DNA of 64,000 bases, from positions 124,001 through 188,000 of the forward strand of contig NZ_JBILJW010000003.1 in the NCBI RefSeq assembly GCF_044377035.1, given 5' to 3'. The stretch comes from Silanimonas sp044377035 (lineage in GTDB: Bacteria; Pseudomonadota; Gammaproteobacteria; Xanthomonadales; Xanthomonadaceae). The notes below the pieces were generated by a model. The model did not search any database. It was not told the origin of the DNA and saw only the letters and a program-made list of their open reading frames with translations. Positions 9,445-18,605 of this stretch are shown piece by piece. Each line of letters begins with the position of its first letter. The first letter of the stretch is position 1. The position numbers and the translations under genes were made by a program.

Positions 9445-10158
9445 CTAGAGGCCATCGAAGAACGTGTCGACGTCGGGCATCAGTTGTTTCGACGGGCGCA
9501 AGGTGAACGGCTCCTCCGCGACCCCGGCATCGGTCAGGCGATCGAGTCGAAAGTGACGGGCGGCATCCTTCCCGGAGTCCCATGCCAGCAAGTACCAGCA
9601 GGGCGGATTGAACAACAGATAGTGGGGCTCGACCTTTCGGGCCGAGGTGGCACCCGACCCATCCCGATACGCGATGCGCAGGGCGCGCTGGGCAAGGAAT
9701 GCCTCCTGGATTCGAACCGCGATGCTTGGCTTGATGCTTCCGTACTTCGACGCGACGGCCGGTGAGGCGGACGCGCCCACGAGGACCCGACGCCTGAGTC
9801 GGGAAACGGCGCTTCGCTGTTGCTGGGGCAGCGCCAGGCCAAGCCGCTGCCGCACCGCGGGGAGCCTCGCCGTCATGAGTGGCCCCCCGACCCGCTCGGC
9901 AACGGCCAGCGCAAGAAGCACCTGCAGCGTGTCCCGGTGCCCTAGCCGGAGTCCGTCGAGGCCGTAGGTCCACCCCAGTCGGATGCCGCCACCGGCGCCG
10001 CGGGAGGCCTCGATCGGCAAACCACGCTCCCTGAATTCCGCGAGCAGCCGGTGGACGGTGCGCACGCTGACTCCCAATTCGTGCGCCAGCGAAGGTGCTG
10101 TCCAGTCATCGCGGGAGCGCAGCAGTCCGAGCGCACGCTCGCCGGTCTCTGATCTCAT
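9445..10158 (-). CDS. HTH/WYL-domain transcriptional regulator (YafY-like)
   Basis: DNA-binding regulator of 237 residues. An N-terminal winged helix (residues about 5-60, with SLAHELGVSVRTVHRLLAEF as the helix-turn-helix) is followed by a WYL-type ligand-sensing domain at about 135-215 containing the variant motif PPCWYLLAWDSG. The ATG at 10158 sits at the usual N-terminus of the family, although the frame extends to 10257. It is divergent from the small gene at 10257, with three TGGCATG boxes between them, so it probably regulates itself and that gene. Ligand unknown. Local GC is slightly lower than in the neighbourhood. Confidence 0.87.
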   Translation of the reverse strand: MRSETGERALGLLRSRDDWTAPSLAHELGVSVRTVHRLLAEFRERGLPIEASRGAGGGIRLGWTYGLDGLRLGHRDTLQVLLALAVAERVGGPLMTARLPAVRQRLGLALPQQQRSAVSRLRRRVLVGASASPAVASKYGSIKPSIAVRIQEAFLAQRALRIAYRDGSGATSARKVEPHYLLFNPPCWYLLAWDSGKDAARHFRLDRLTDAGVAEEPFTLRPSKQLMPDVDTFFDGL

Positions 10159-10165
10159 TGGCGTT

Positions 10166-10197
10166 TGGCATGAGTGAACATGCCATTTTCTGGCATG
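10166..10197. promoter_or_regulatory. Triple TGGCATG operator between divergent genes
   Basis: TGGCATG at 10166, its inverse CATGCCA at 10179 and TGGCATG again at 10191 form two overlapping inverted repeats with about 12-13 bp between box centres. They lie just upstream of the WYL regulator start at 10158. This is a likely autoregulatory operator. Confidence 0.55.
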
Positions 10198-10256
10198 TCC
10201 ATGGAGATTCTTCAAGCGCCGGCGATGACGCCGGTCCAACACGGAGAAATCAGCCA

Positions 10257-10559
10257 ATGAACGACAAACAGGTGCACGAGATCGCGCTGCTACGGTTCAT
10301 CAGTGGCGTCGACGCTGCTGACCAGAGGGCAGGGATGGAAACCCTCGGCGACTTCATCAGGGCACAGCCCGGCCATGTGTCACGCTCCATGTACCGAGAC
10401 GAGGCCAACGGATGGTGGATCGACCATGTCGCTTGGGAGGACGCCGAAGCGGCGGAGCGCGCGATGCGGAGGTCCCAGGATGCGCCGGAGTTGGCAGGGG
10501 TGTTCGCCCTGATTGATCTGGACTTCCTGAGGATCTCGCACTACCAGCGTGTCTCCTGA
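10257..10559 (+). CDS. Small antibiotic-biosynthesis-monooxygenase-like protein
   Basis: A 100-residue soluble protein. The pattern MNDKQVHEIALLRFISGVD, a middle VSRSMYRDE and the WIDHVAWEDAEAAERAM stretch suggests a dimeric ferredoxin-like alpha/beta barrel of the ABM or Dabb kind. Function unknown; such folds can be heme-degrading, oxygenase or binding proteins. The ATG at 10257 is the first codon giving a sensible N-terminus. It is divergent from, and probably regulated by, the WYL regulator. Confidence 0.7.
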   Translation: MNDKQVHEIALLRFISGVDAADQRAGMETLGDFIRAQPGHVSRSMYRDEANGWWIDHVAWEDAEAAERAMRRSQDAPELAGVFALIDLDFLRISHYQRVS

Positions 10560-10733
10560 CGCCTCGCGCGAAAGGCATTGGTGCAATCATCGGGAGTGAG
10601 GCGGTTTTCCGGCCACGGCAGGTCGCTGCCGTCGCCTAACGGCACCTGCGGTCAGCGTGCGGGAGCGTAACGGTCCGCCTGCTGGTCCGATGCGCCATGG
10701 CGGCGACCCCGTGGTACACCGGTGGCGCCGGCG

Positions 10734-11909
10734 CTACTCCCGCAGCGCCGACGTCACCGGAATCCGCGCCGCGCGGATCGCGGGCGCCAGGCCGCCGATG
10801 AAGCCGATGGCAATGGCCAGTGACAGGCCGATCGCCACGAGCAACGGCGTGACGGCGAATTGGAACGCCACTTGGCTGATGCCGGAAAGCGTCGAAACCG
10901 CGTATCCGTTGAAGGCGATGTATGCGACGACGGCACCCAGCACGCCGCCTGAAACACTGAGGATCAGCGACTCAGCCATCACCGAAACGATGACAGGCAG
11001 AGCGCCAAAACCCAGTGCCCGAAGCGTGCCGATTTCTCTCGTACGAGCGGAAACGGCGGCATACATCGTGTTTAGCGCGCCGAAGATCGCACCAAGCGCC
11101 ATCATCAGGGCGATGATGGCGGCCATGATCCCGATCACGGTTGTCAGGGCGCTGCTTTGCCCGGTGTAGAAGGCCTTCTGGGACTTCGCTTCGACGTCGA
11201 GTTGGGGGTCGTCCTTCAGGCGCTTGGCAATGACGGGTAGATCGCCTTCACGCTTGAGTTGCGCCAGTACGGACGAAACGCCAGCGCGCCGCCATGCGCT
11301 CTGGACTGTCTGCACGTCGCTCCAGAGCTCAGAATCGTAGATGCCTCCACTTTCGAAGTGGCCCACGATGGCCCAGGTCGAGCCGCGGAACTTCAGCGAG
11401 CGCCCAACCTCTAGTCCTTCAAATTGCCCTGCTGCGCCCGTTCCAACAATCAGTTCCTGCACGCCAGGGCGGAACATCCGTCCGCTCGTCAGGCGGAAAC
11501 CGTCTCGAAGCGTCAGACCGATCGGTTCAATTCCTCTCAATGACACATTCGCTGAGTTTCGCGAACCGGGCTTGCGTACTTCGGTAATGACGATGATCTC
11601 TGCGCTGGCTATCGGAGCGCCGTCAGCGTTCCGTGCAATGGCCGGGTCCTGCTTGACCAGGGTCGCGTTTCCGATCGAGAGGAAACTGGCGAGTTCGCCA
11701 TTGCTTCCACCCCGCGCGATGACCACCTGATCCGTTCGGCCGTTCCCGCCCAGCGTTTCCCGAAGCCCGGTAGCCATCGACAGCAGCGCCACCAGGACGC
11801 CAACGACGCCGGCGATTCCAACGACAATGACCAGCGAGGGGCCGAGGCGCTCCGGGATCGAGCGCAGGTTCATCAATGTGATCTCGCGCACTTGCGTCCA
11901 TGCGCTCAT
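10734..11909 (-). CDS. MacB-like FtsX-domain ABC permease (second of pair)
   Basis: A 391-residue inner-membrane permease. It has an N-terminal helix (about residues 20-45), a large periplasmic MacB-PCD-like domain, and three C-terminal helices (about 265-390) of the FtsX type ending in GLAPAIRAARIPVTSALRE. The ATG at 11909 overlaps the stop of the preceding permease by 4 bp, showing translational coupling. With the partner permease, ATPase and adaptor it forms a MacAB-like exporter in which the permease is encoded by two genes. GC is near 53% in sampled lines, far below the ATPase and adaptor genes. Confidence 0.88.
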   Translation of the reverse strand: MSAWTQVREITLMNLRSIPERLGPSLVIVVGIAGVVGVLVALLSMATGLRETLGGNGRTDQVVIARGGSNGELASFLSIGNATLVKQDPAIARNADGAPIASAEIIVITEVRKPGSRNSANVSLRGIEPIGLTLRDGFRLTSGRMFRPGVQELIVGTGAAGQFEGLEVGRSLKFRGSTWAIVGHFESGGIYDSELWSDVQTVQSAWRRAGVSSVLAQLKREGDLPVIAKRLKDDPQLDVEAKSQKAFYTGQSSALTTVIGIMAAIIALMMALGAIFGALNTMYAAVSARTREIGTLRALGFGALPVIVSVMAESLILSVSGGVLGAVVAYIAFNGYAVSTLSGISQVAFQFAVTPLLVAIGLSLAIAIGFIGGLAPAIRAARIPVTSALRE

Positions 11910-13174
11910 GCGTCGGCCTCCGCGGGACGCACTGAGCGACCCATGACCCATCGCCATCCCATCGCCGGCCACTCGATGGCCTTGCGAAGGGCAAGTTCGA
12001 AAGAAGAGTCGCCCGTCCGTCCAGCAAGTGCATCCACGATCTTGAGGCGCTGTGCCGTCATTGCCGGGGGAAGTCCGACAAGGAGTGTCAGGGCGATGAC
12101 GCAAGCGCCAGCCACCAACCACACCGTTCCGCCGACGCTCACAGGAATGGCGCTCTGAATGATCGGGAGCTGCACTGCGGCGCTGGCGATCAGCATCCCG
12201 GCAGTGGCACCGATGACGCACAGTGCGAAGCACTCGGAAAGCACCAGCCACATCACCTGTCGGTCTTTGAATCCAAGGCACTTGAGTACGGCGAGCTCGG
12301 GGATTCGCTCTCTGACGGCCTGATTCATCGCCACGCCTGTCAAGAACAGGATGGAGAAAAACACCATGCCGGTGATCAGATTGACGATCAGTCCGATGTT
12401 GCCGAGTTGGCGAGCAAAACTGACCTGAAACTCCTGCTCGCTCTGCGTCTTGGTCTCGTCGGAAGAGTTCGCGAACTTGGCATCGATGGCTGCAGCCACC
12501 TTCTCCGCGTTGCTGGGGTCAGTGACGCGGACCACGAATACGCCGGCCAAACCGCGCGCACCAGGCGCCCGGCCTTCATCAAACTGGCCGTAGTTCAGGT
12601 ACATCAGGCTGGTGCGTTTCTGCCACTCGTCGTCTTTGCCGTCAAAGATTCCGACGATTCGCCACTCCCAAAGCCTGGAGCCATCCGACTTCGTCCAAAT
12701 GAAGCTGTTGAGCGGGACGACGTCACCGATCTTCCATCCGTACTGCTCGGCAATGTTCCTGCCGACGATCGCGCCATCGCGAGTCAGCTGGAAAGCGCGC
12801 CATTGATCGTCAGGCATCACCCATTCGGAGTACGTTGCCTTCAGCAGTCGCGGATTGACAGCAAACTGCGGGAAGAAGCCTCGTGCCTCGCCGTACTGCC
12901 CGCCGAAAAACTGGGAATGCGACACCGCATCGATGCCGTCGACCGACTCGATGATCCCCATCATTCGCATGGGCAACGGTTGGGTGAAAGACGTCGAAGC
13001 CTGTGTGATAAGGCGGCTCGCCCCCAAGAAGTCCGACGCGCCAGAGAACAGCACGCCGACCGCCTGCAGCAGGCCCAGCAGCGTGAACGCTGCCGCCAGC
13101 GAGAGGAAGGTGAGGGTGGTGCGCAGCTTCTTGCGGGTGAGGCCCGAAAGCACGAGCCCGACGTACTTCAGCAT
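11906..13174 (-). CDS. MacB-like FtsX-domain ABC permease (first of pair)
   Basis: A 422-residue FtsX-family permease. An N-terminal helix at about residues 15-40 (TLTFLSLAAAFTLLGLLQAV) is followed by a periplasmic domain and three C-terminal helices near 265-400 (NLITGMVFFSILFLTG, LVLSECFALCVIGATAGMLI, VWLVAGACVIALTLLVG). It starts 13 bp after the ATPase stop and overlaps the second permease by 4 bp. The first 150 or so bases have GC near 67-70% and the rest near 53-57%, so the compositional break lies inside this gene at about 13,010. Confidence 0.88.
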   Translation of the reverse strand: MLKYVGLVLSGLTRKKLRTTLTFLSLAAAFTLLGLLQAVGVLFSGASDFLGASRLITQASTSFTQPLPMRMMGIIESVDGIDAVSHSQFFGGQYGEARGFFPQFAVNPRLLKATYSEWVMPDDQWRAFQLTRDGAIVGRNIAEQYGWKIGDVVPLNSFIWTKSDGSRLWEWRIVGIFDGKDDEWQKRTSLMYLNYGQFDEGRAPGARGLAGVFVVRVTDPSNAEKVAAAIDAKFANSSDETKTQSEQEFQVSFARQLGNIGLIVNLITGMVFFSILFLTGVAMNQAVRERIPELAVLKCLGFKDRQVMWLVLSECFALCVIGATAGMLIASAAVQLPIIQSAIPVSVGGTVWLVAGACVIALTLLVGLPPAMTAQRLKIVDALAGRTGDSSFELALRKAIEWPAMGWRWVMGRSVRPAEADA

Positions 13175-13187
13175 GGGATGCCCGCGC

Positions 13188-13889
<702 letters not shown>

Positions 13890-13903
13890 GGCGGCGGGAT
13901 CGC

Positions 13904-15151
13904 TCAGCGGCCGGCGGCGGCGTTGACCACCACGCGCGCACCGTCGGCGAGGCCCTTCGGCGGCGCGACGATCACCGTCTCGCCACCGTTGAGGCCGGCG
14001 GTGACGTGGCGTTCGGCGTTCGCTTCTTCGCCGAGGGTCACTTCAATGCGCTTCGCGACGCCGTCTTCGACCACGAACACGGCGGGACGGCCGGGCTCCT
14101 CGCCCTCCGCGGCGGGCGCGGGCTGCACGATGGCGGCTTCCGGCACGAAGGCGCCGGTGGGCTTCGGCGCATCGGCATCGACCGGGGCCAGGAAGCTCAC
14201 GCGCACGCCCATGTCGGGGACGATGCGCGTGTCCTTGCTGTCGAGCGCGATGCGCACCTTCACCGTGGCCTTGGTGCGGTCGGCGGTGGGCACGATGGCG
14301 ATGACGCTGCCCGGGATGGTCCAGTCCGGGTAGGCGTTGAGCACGGCGTTGACGGGCATCTTCGGCTGCACGCGGCCGATGTAGGCCTCGTTGACGTCGA
14401 CGTTCACCTCCAGCGAATCCATGTCGACCAGCGTGCCAATGCCGGTGCGGGTGAAGCCGCCGCCGGCCGAGACCGGCGAGATCATCTCGCCCGGCTGCGC
14501 GGCCTTGGCCACGATCACGCCGGCGAAGGGCGCGCGGATCTGCGTGTTGTCCACGCCGATGGCGGTGAGCGCGCGCTGGTCGCGGGCGACTTCGACGGCT
14601 TTCTCCAGACTGGCGAGGCGCGCCGCGCGGGCGTCGCGGTCGGCCTTGGCCTGGTCGAACGCCGATTGCGCGACCAGCTGGCGGCCGATCAGCTCCTGCT
14701 GGCGCGTCAGCGTGGTCTCGGCCAAGGCGAGCTGGGTGCGGGCTTCGTCGAGCTGCGATTCGCTCGAAGCCTGCTGCGCGCTGGCGAGTTCGAGCTGGGC
14801 GCTGGCGTCGGTGGCGTCGAGGCGGGCCAGCAGCTGGCCCTCTTCGACCTTCATGCCTTCCTCGATCAACACTTCGGCCACGCGGCCGGTGACCTTCGAT
14901 GAGACGGTGGCGATGCGCCGGGCGGTGACGAAGCCGGAGGCGTCGAGCAGGGTGGGCGGCCCGGCGTCGGCCGCGCTGCGCGCGACGCTGGTGTCGACCG
15001 GCGTCGGCCGGCCGGACATCAGCACCGCGCCGACGGCGATCACGGTGACGATCGCGCCGAGCACGATCCACTTGCGGTTCGAGGTCGGGCGCGCGGCGCC
15101 GGGACGGCGGTCGATGCGCAGGTCGCGCAGGTGGTCTTCGGGACGGCTCAT
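13904..15151 (-). CDS. Periplasmic adaptor (HlyD/MacA-like membrane fusion protein)
   Basis: A 415-residue adaptor anchored by one N-terminal helix (about 27-46). It has a split lipoyl domain around the IEEGMKVEEGQLLARLD and GVIVAKAAQPGEMISP segments, a coiled-coil hairpin at about 115-200 rich in Ala, Gln and Glu, and beta-barrel and membrane-proximal domains behind. It is the first gene of the operon adaptor-ATPase-permease-permease. No TolC-type outer-membrane channel is encoded nearby, so a genomic one is presumably shared. A TGAC-N4-GTCA palindrome lies 80 bp upstream. Confidence 0.93.
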   Translation of the reverse strand: MSRPEDHLRDLRIDRRPGAARPTSNRKWIVLGAIVTVIAVGAVLMSGRPTPVDTSVARSAADAGPPTLLDASGFVTARRIATVSSKVTGRVAEVLIEEGMKVEEGQLLARLDATDASAQLELASAQQASSESQLDEARTQLALAETTLTRQQELIGRQLVAQSAFDQAKADRDARAARLASLEKAVEVARDQRALTAIGVDNTQIRAPFAGVIVAKAAQPGEMISPVSAGGGFTRTGIGTLVDMDSLEVNVDVNEAYIGRVQPKMPVNAVLNAYPDWTIPGSVIAIVPTADRTKATVKVRIALDSKDTRIVPDMGVRVSFLAPVDADAPKPTGAFVPEAAIVQPAPAAEGEEPGRPAVFVVEDGVAKRIEVTLGEEANAERHVTAGLNGGETVIVAPPKGLADGARVVVNAAAGR

Positions 15152-15230
15152 TCAACACCTCGGTTCAGGGCGATCGCAGCATGCGGCGCCCGGCATGAAG
15201 ACACTGTGCCAAGTCCCGGGGCGCGGCGTC

Positions 15231-15246
15231 ACTGACGAAAGTCAGT
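15231..15246. promoter_or_regulatory. Palindrome ACTGACGAAAGTCAGT upstream of efflux operon
   Basis: Perfect 6-bp arms around a GAAA spacer, 80 bp upstream of the adaptor gene on the minus strand and 77 bp upstream of the antiporter on the plus strand. The core TGAC-N-AAA-GTCA matches the palindrome at 4742-4755. Probably an operator common to both ABC operons. Confidence 0.5.
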
Positions 15247-15322
15247 CGTTGCTGCGCCGCGGCTGCCTCGGCCCACGGCCATGCCCTAGGATGGCGCCTC
15301 TTCAAGAACCCTCAACCGCACC

Positions 15323-16546
15323 ATGGCCGAGCTGATCCACCCCAAGACCGCTTTCCTGATCGTGATGCTCGGCATCTTCGCCCTGCCGTGGCTGGTCTGG
15401 CGCCTGGCGCGCACCGAGGACATCGCGCCGCTGGTGGTGGTGCAGATCGTCGCGGGCATCCTGCTCGGGCCCGGCGTGGCGGGCGCGGTCTTCCCCGAGG
15501 TGCACCAACAGCTGTTCCAGCCCACGGTGGTGGCCAACCTCAATGGCCTCGCCTGGTGGGCGGTGATCATCTTCCTGTGGCTGGCGGGCATCGAGCTCGA
15601 CCTGCGCTCGGCTTGGGCCGGTCGTCGGGAAACCGCCGTCACCGCCGGCCTGGCGATGGCGATGCCGCTGCTGGTCGGCGCCGCCGCCGCCTGGGCTCTG
15701 CTGCAATGGATGCCCGGCCTGCTCGGGCCGAAGGCCACCGAGCTGCAGTTCGTCGCGGCCCTCGGCATGGGGGCAGCCGTCACCGCGCTGCCGATCCTGA
15801 TGCTGCTGATGGAGAAGCTCGGCATCCTGCGCACGCCGCTGGGCCAGCGCGTGCTGCGTTACGCCAGCCTCGACGACATCGCCATCTGGATCGTGCTCGC
15901 GCTGATCCTCGTCGACGCCGATCGCCTGCTGCACCAGGTCGGCTTCCTCGTCGCGTTCGCGGTGCTCGCGCCCATCGTGCGCCGCGGCCTCGCCCGCGTC
16001 GGCGAGTTCGACCGCTGGGCGCTTGGCCTGATGTGGCTGTTGGCCTGCGCGCTGGGCTCGGACGCGGCCGGCCTGCACTTCATGGTGGGTGCCTTCCTCG
16101 CCGGCGTCATCATCGACCGCCACTGGTTCGCCGAAGAGCGCTTCGACCTCGTCCGCAACACCGTACTGGTGTTCATGATGCCGGTGTTCTTCCTCAGCAC
16201 CGGGCTGCGCACCGAATGGGATGCGGGCGGCAGCGCCGTGTTCATCGCCGCAGGCGTGCTGCTGGTGGCCTCGGTGGTGGGCAAACGCCTCGGCATCACC
16301 ATCGCCGCGAAGATCCTCGGATGGAAGCCCGGCGAGGCCTACCTGATCGGCTGGCTGCTGCAGACCAAGGCGCTGATCGAGATCATCTTCGCGACCATCC
16401 TGCTCGACAAAGGCATCATCTCCGCCGATGCCTTCACCGCGCTGCTGTTGATGGCGGTGGCCAGCACGATGCTGACCATCCCGATGGTGCGGCGGCGCTA
16501 TGGCGCCGCGGGCATTCCGGAATCGATGAAGAGCGCCGGGCACTGA
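15323..16546 (+). CDS. Cation:proton antiporter, CPA2 family
   Basis: Inner-membrane protein of 407 residues with about twelve hydrophobic helices. The conserved aspartates of the Na+/H+ exchanger core are present in YASLDDIAIW (residues about 184-193). A related signature, GIELDLR, lies near 94-100. It lacks the C-terminal RCK (TrkA-N) domain found in KefB/KefC, so it is a transport core only. Whether it moves sodium or potassium cannot be judged. It is divergent from the efflux operon. Confidence 0.9.
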   Translation: MAELIHPKTAFLIVMLGIFALPWLVWRLARTEDIAPLVVVQIVAGILLGPGVAGAVFPEVHQQLFQPTVVANLNGLAWWAVIIFLWLAGIELDLRSAWAGRRETAVTAGLAMAMPLLVGAAAAWALLQWMPGLLGPKATELQFVAALGMGAAVTALPILMLLMEKLGILRTPLGQRVLRYASLDDIAIWIVLALILVDADRLLHQVGFLVAFAVLAPIVRRGLARVGEFDRWALGLMWLLACALGSDAAGLHFMVGAFLAGVIIDRHWFAEERFDLVRNTVLVFMMPVFFLSTGLRTEWDAGGSAVFIAAGVLLVASVVGKRLGITIAAKILGWKPGEAYLIGWLLQTKALIEIIFATILLDKGIISADAFTALLLMAVASTMLTIPMVRRRYGAAGIPESMKSAGH

Positions 16547-16573
16547 CCCGGACGCCCTTCGCCCGTGCGGGGC

Positions 16574-18475
16574 TCAGCCCGCGGCCTTGAGCTCGGGCGT
16601 GGCCAGCGCCGGCCAGCGCTTCAGCACCGCGGTGCGGATCGAGGCGGCGTCGAGGCCGGCTTCGGCCAGCAGCTCCTCGCGCGCGGCGTGGTCCTGGAAG
16701 CGGTCGGGCAGGCCGAGCAGCAGGGTGGGCTTCATGACGCCTTCCTGCGCGAACAGCTCCAGCACCGCCGAGCCCGCGCCGCCCATCACCACGTTGTCCT
16801 CGAGGGTGACGAAACCCTCGTGCGTGGCGGCGAGTTCGAGCAGCAGTTCGCGGTCGAGCGGCTTCACGAAGCGCATGTTGACGACGGTGAGGCCGAGTTC
16901 GGTGCCGACGTGTTCGGCGGCCGGCACCAGCGCACCGAAAGCGAGCAGGGCGATGCCCTTGCCCTTGCGGCGCACTTCGGCCTTGCCGATCGGCAGCGTG
17001 TCGAGCGTCGCCGGCACGGCCACGCCGGGGCCGGTGCCGCGCGGGTAGCGCACCGCGGCCGGGCCGTCGAAGCGCAGGCCGGTCGTGAGCATGGCGCGGC
17101 ATTCGGCCTCGTCGGCCGGAGCCATCACCACCATGTGCGGCACGCAGCGCAGGAAGCTCAAATCCAGATTGCCGGCGTGGGTGGCGCCGTCCGGTCCGAC
17201 CACGCCGCCGCGGTCGATGGCGAACAGCACGTCGAGCTTCTGCGTTGCGACGTCGTGCACCAGCTGGTCGTAGCCGCGCTGCAGGAAGGTCGAATAGATG
17301 GCGACGACGGGCTTCGCGCCCTCGCAGGCCATGCCGGCGGCAAGCGTGACGGCGTGCTGCTCGGCGATCGCGACGTCGAAGTAGCGCTCCGGGAATTCCT
17401 TGCTGAAACGCACGAGGCCGGAACCTTCCCGCATCGCCGGGGTGATGCCGAGCAGCTTGGGTTCGGCGGCGGCGGCGTCGCAGAGCCAGTCGCTGAAGAT
17501 GTCGGTGTAGGTCGGCTTCTTCGCGCCGCCCTTGCTGACGACGCCGAGGTCCGGGTCGAAGGGCGAGACGGCGTGGTAGCCGATCTGGTCGCCTTCGGCG
17601 CGCTCGTAGCCCTTGCCCTTGGTGGTGATGACGTGGAGCAGCTGCGGGCCCTTCTTGCCCTTCAGCAGCTTCATCGCCTGCAGCATCGCCGGCAGGTCGT
17701 GGCCGTCGATCGGGCCGGTGTAGTGGAAGCCCATCTCCTCGAACAGCGTCGACGGCACGAACATGCCCTTGGCATGCTCTTCCCAGCGCTTCATGAAGCG
17801 CGCCGCCGGGCTCTTGCGCTTGTCGCCGAGGATCTTCTTGCCGCCCTCGCGCACCGCGTTCAGCGTGTTCGAGGACATCAGCTTGCCGAGCATCTTGGTC
17901 AGGCCGCCGACGTTCTCGGAGATCGACATCTGGTTGTCGTTGAGCACCACCAGCACGTCGGGTTCCGGGTCCATGCCGCCGGCGTGGTTCAGGGCCTCGT
18001 AGGCCATGCCCGCGGTCATCGCGCCGTCGCCGATCACAGCAACGACCTTGCGTGCGTCGCCGGAGCGCTGCACGGCCGTGGCCATGCCGAGCGCGGCCGA
18101 GATGCTGGTGCTGCTGTGGCCGACGCCGAAGGTGTCGTACTCGCTCTCGCTGCGCTTCGGGAACGGCGCGACGCCGCCCTTCTTCTTCACGCTGGTGATG
18201 CGCTCGCCGCGGCCGGTGAGGATCTTGTGCGGGTAGGTCTGGTGGCCCACGTCCCAGACGAGGCGGTCGTTCGGGGTGTCGTAGAGCCAATGCAGGGCGA
18301 CGGTGAGCTCGATGACACCGAGGCCGGCGCCAAAGTGGCCGCCGCTCTGGCCGACCGATTCAATGAGGTACGCGCGCAGCTCGTCGGCGACGGCGGGCAG
18401 TTCCGATTCGGGGAACTGGCGCAGGTCGGCGGGCAGGGTGATGCGGGAGAGGCGCGGGTAGCGCTGGGGGTCCAT
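16574..18475 (-). CDS. dxs: 1-deoxy-D-xylulose-5-phosphate synthase
   Basis: Thiamine-diphosphate enzyme joining pyruvate and glyceraldehyde 3-phosphate, the entry to MEP isoprenoid, thiamine and PLP synthesis. The product is about 633 residues. It shows DVGHQTYPHKILTGR, the cofactor motif GDGAMTAGMAYEALNHAG, and the transketolase-like AEQHAVTLAAGMA. An ATG at 18484 and a TTG at 18493 are also in frame; 18475 (MDPQRYPRL) best matches known N-termini. None has an obvious Shine-Dalgarno sequence, and a hairpin lies just upstream. Confidence 0.96.
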   Translation of the reverse strand: MDPQRYPRLSRITLPADLRQFPESELPAVADELRAYLIESVGQSGGHFGAGLGVIELTVALHWLYDTPNDRLVWDVGHQTYPHKILTGRGERITSVKKKGGVAPFPKRSESEYDTFGVGHSSTSISAALGMATAVQRSGDARKVVAVIGDGAMTAGMAYEALNHAGGMDPEPDVLVVLNDNQMSISENVGGLTKMLGKLMSSNTLNAVREGGKKILGDKRKSPAARFMKRWEEHAKGMFVPSTLFEEMGFHYTGPIDGHDLPAMLQAMKLLKGKKGPQLLHVITTKGKGYERAEGDQIGYHAVSPFDPDLGVVSKGGAKKPTYTDIFSDWLCDAAAAEPKLLGITPAMREGSGLVRFSKEFPERYFDVAIAEQHAVTLAAGMACEGAKPVVAIYSTFLQRGYDQLVHDVATQKLDVLFAIDRGGVVGPDGATHAGNLDLSFLRCVPHMVVMAPADEAECRAMLTTGLRFDGPAAVRYPRGTGPGVAVPATLDTLPIGKAEVRRKGKGIALLAFGALVPAAEHVGTELGLTVVNMRFVKPLDRELLLELAATHEGFVTLEDNVVMGGAGSAVLELFAQEGVMKPTLLLGLPDRFQDHAAREELLAEAGLDAASIRTAVLKRWPALATPELKAAG

Positions 18476-18490
18476 CGCAGGCATCGGCAA

Positions 18491-18508
18491 CAATTCGGTC
18501 GCGAATTG
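18491..18508 (-). promoter_or_regulatory. Hairpin in the dxs leader
   Basis: CAATTCG-GTCG-CGAATTG has 7-bp perfect arms and a 4-base loop, placed 15 bp before the chosen dxs start. Beyond it, 18518-18531 holds runs of six and seven G on the plus strand, which are C-runs in the dxs leader. It may be an operator or an RNA structure over the initiation region. Confidence 0.35.
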
Positions 18509-18605
18509 TCCGCCCGCGGGGGGAGGGGGGGCAAGCCGACGATGGGGCGGGATTCAGCCCGGTGGGGGCGTCCTCAGGGCACCCGGCGCCCGTTCTCGGC
18601 CCGGC

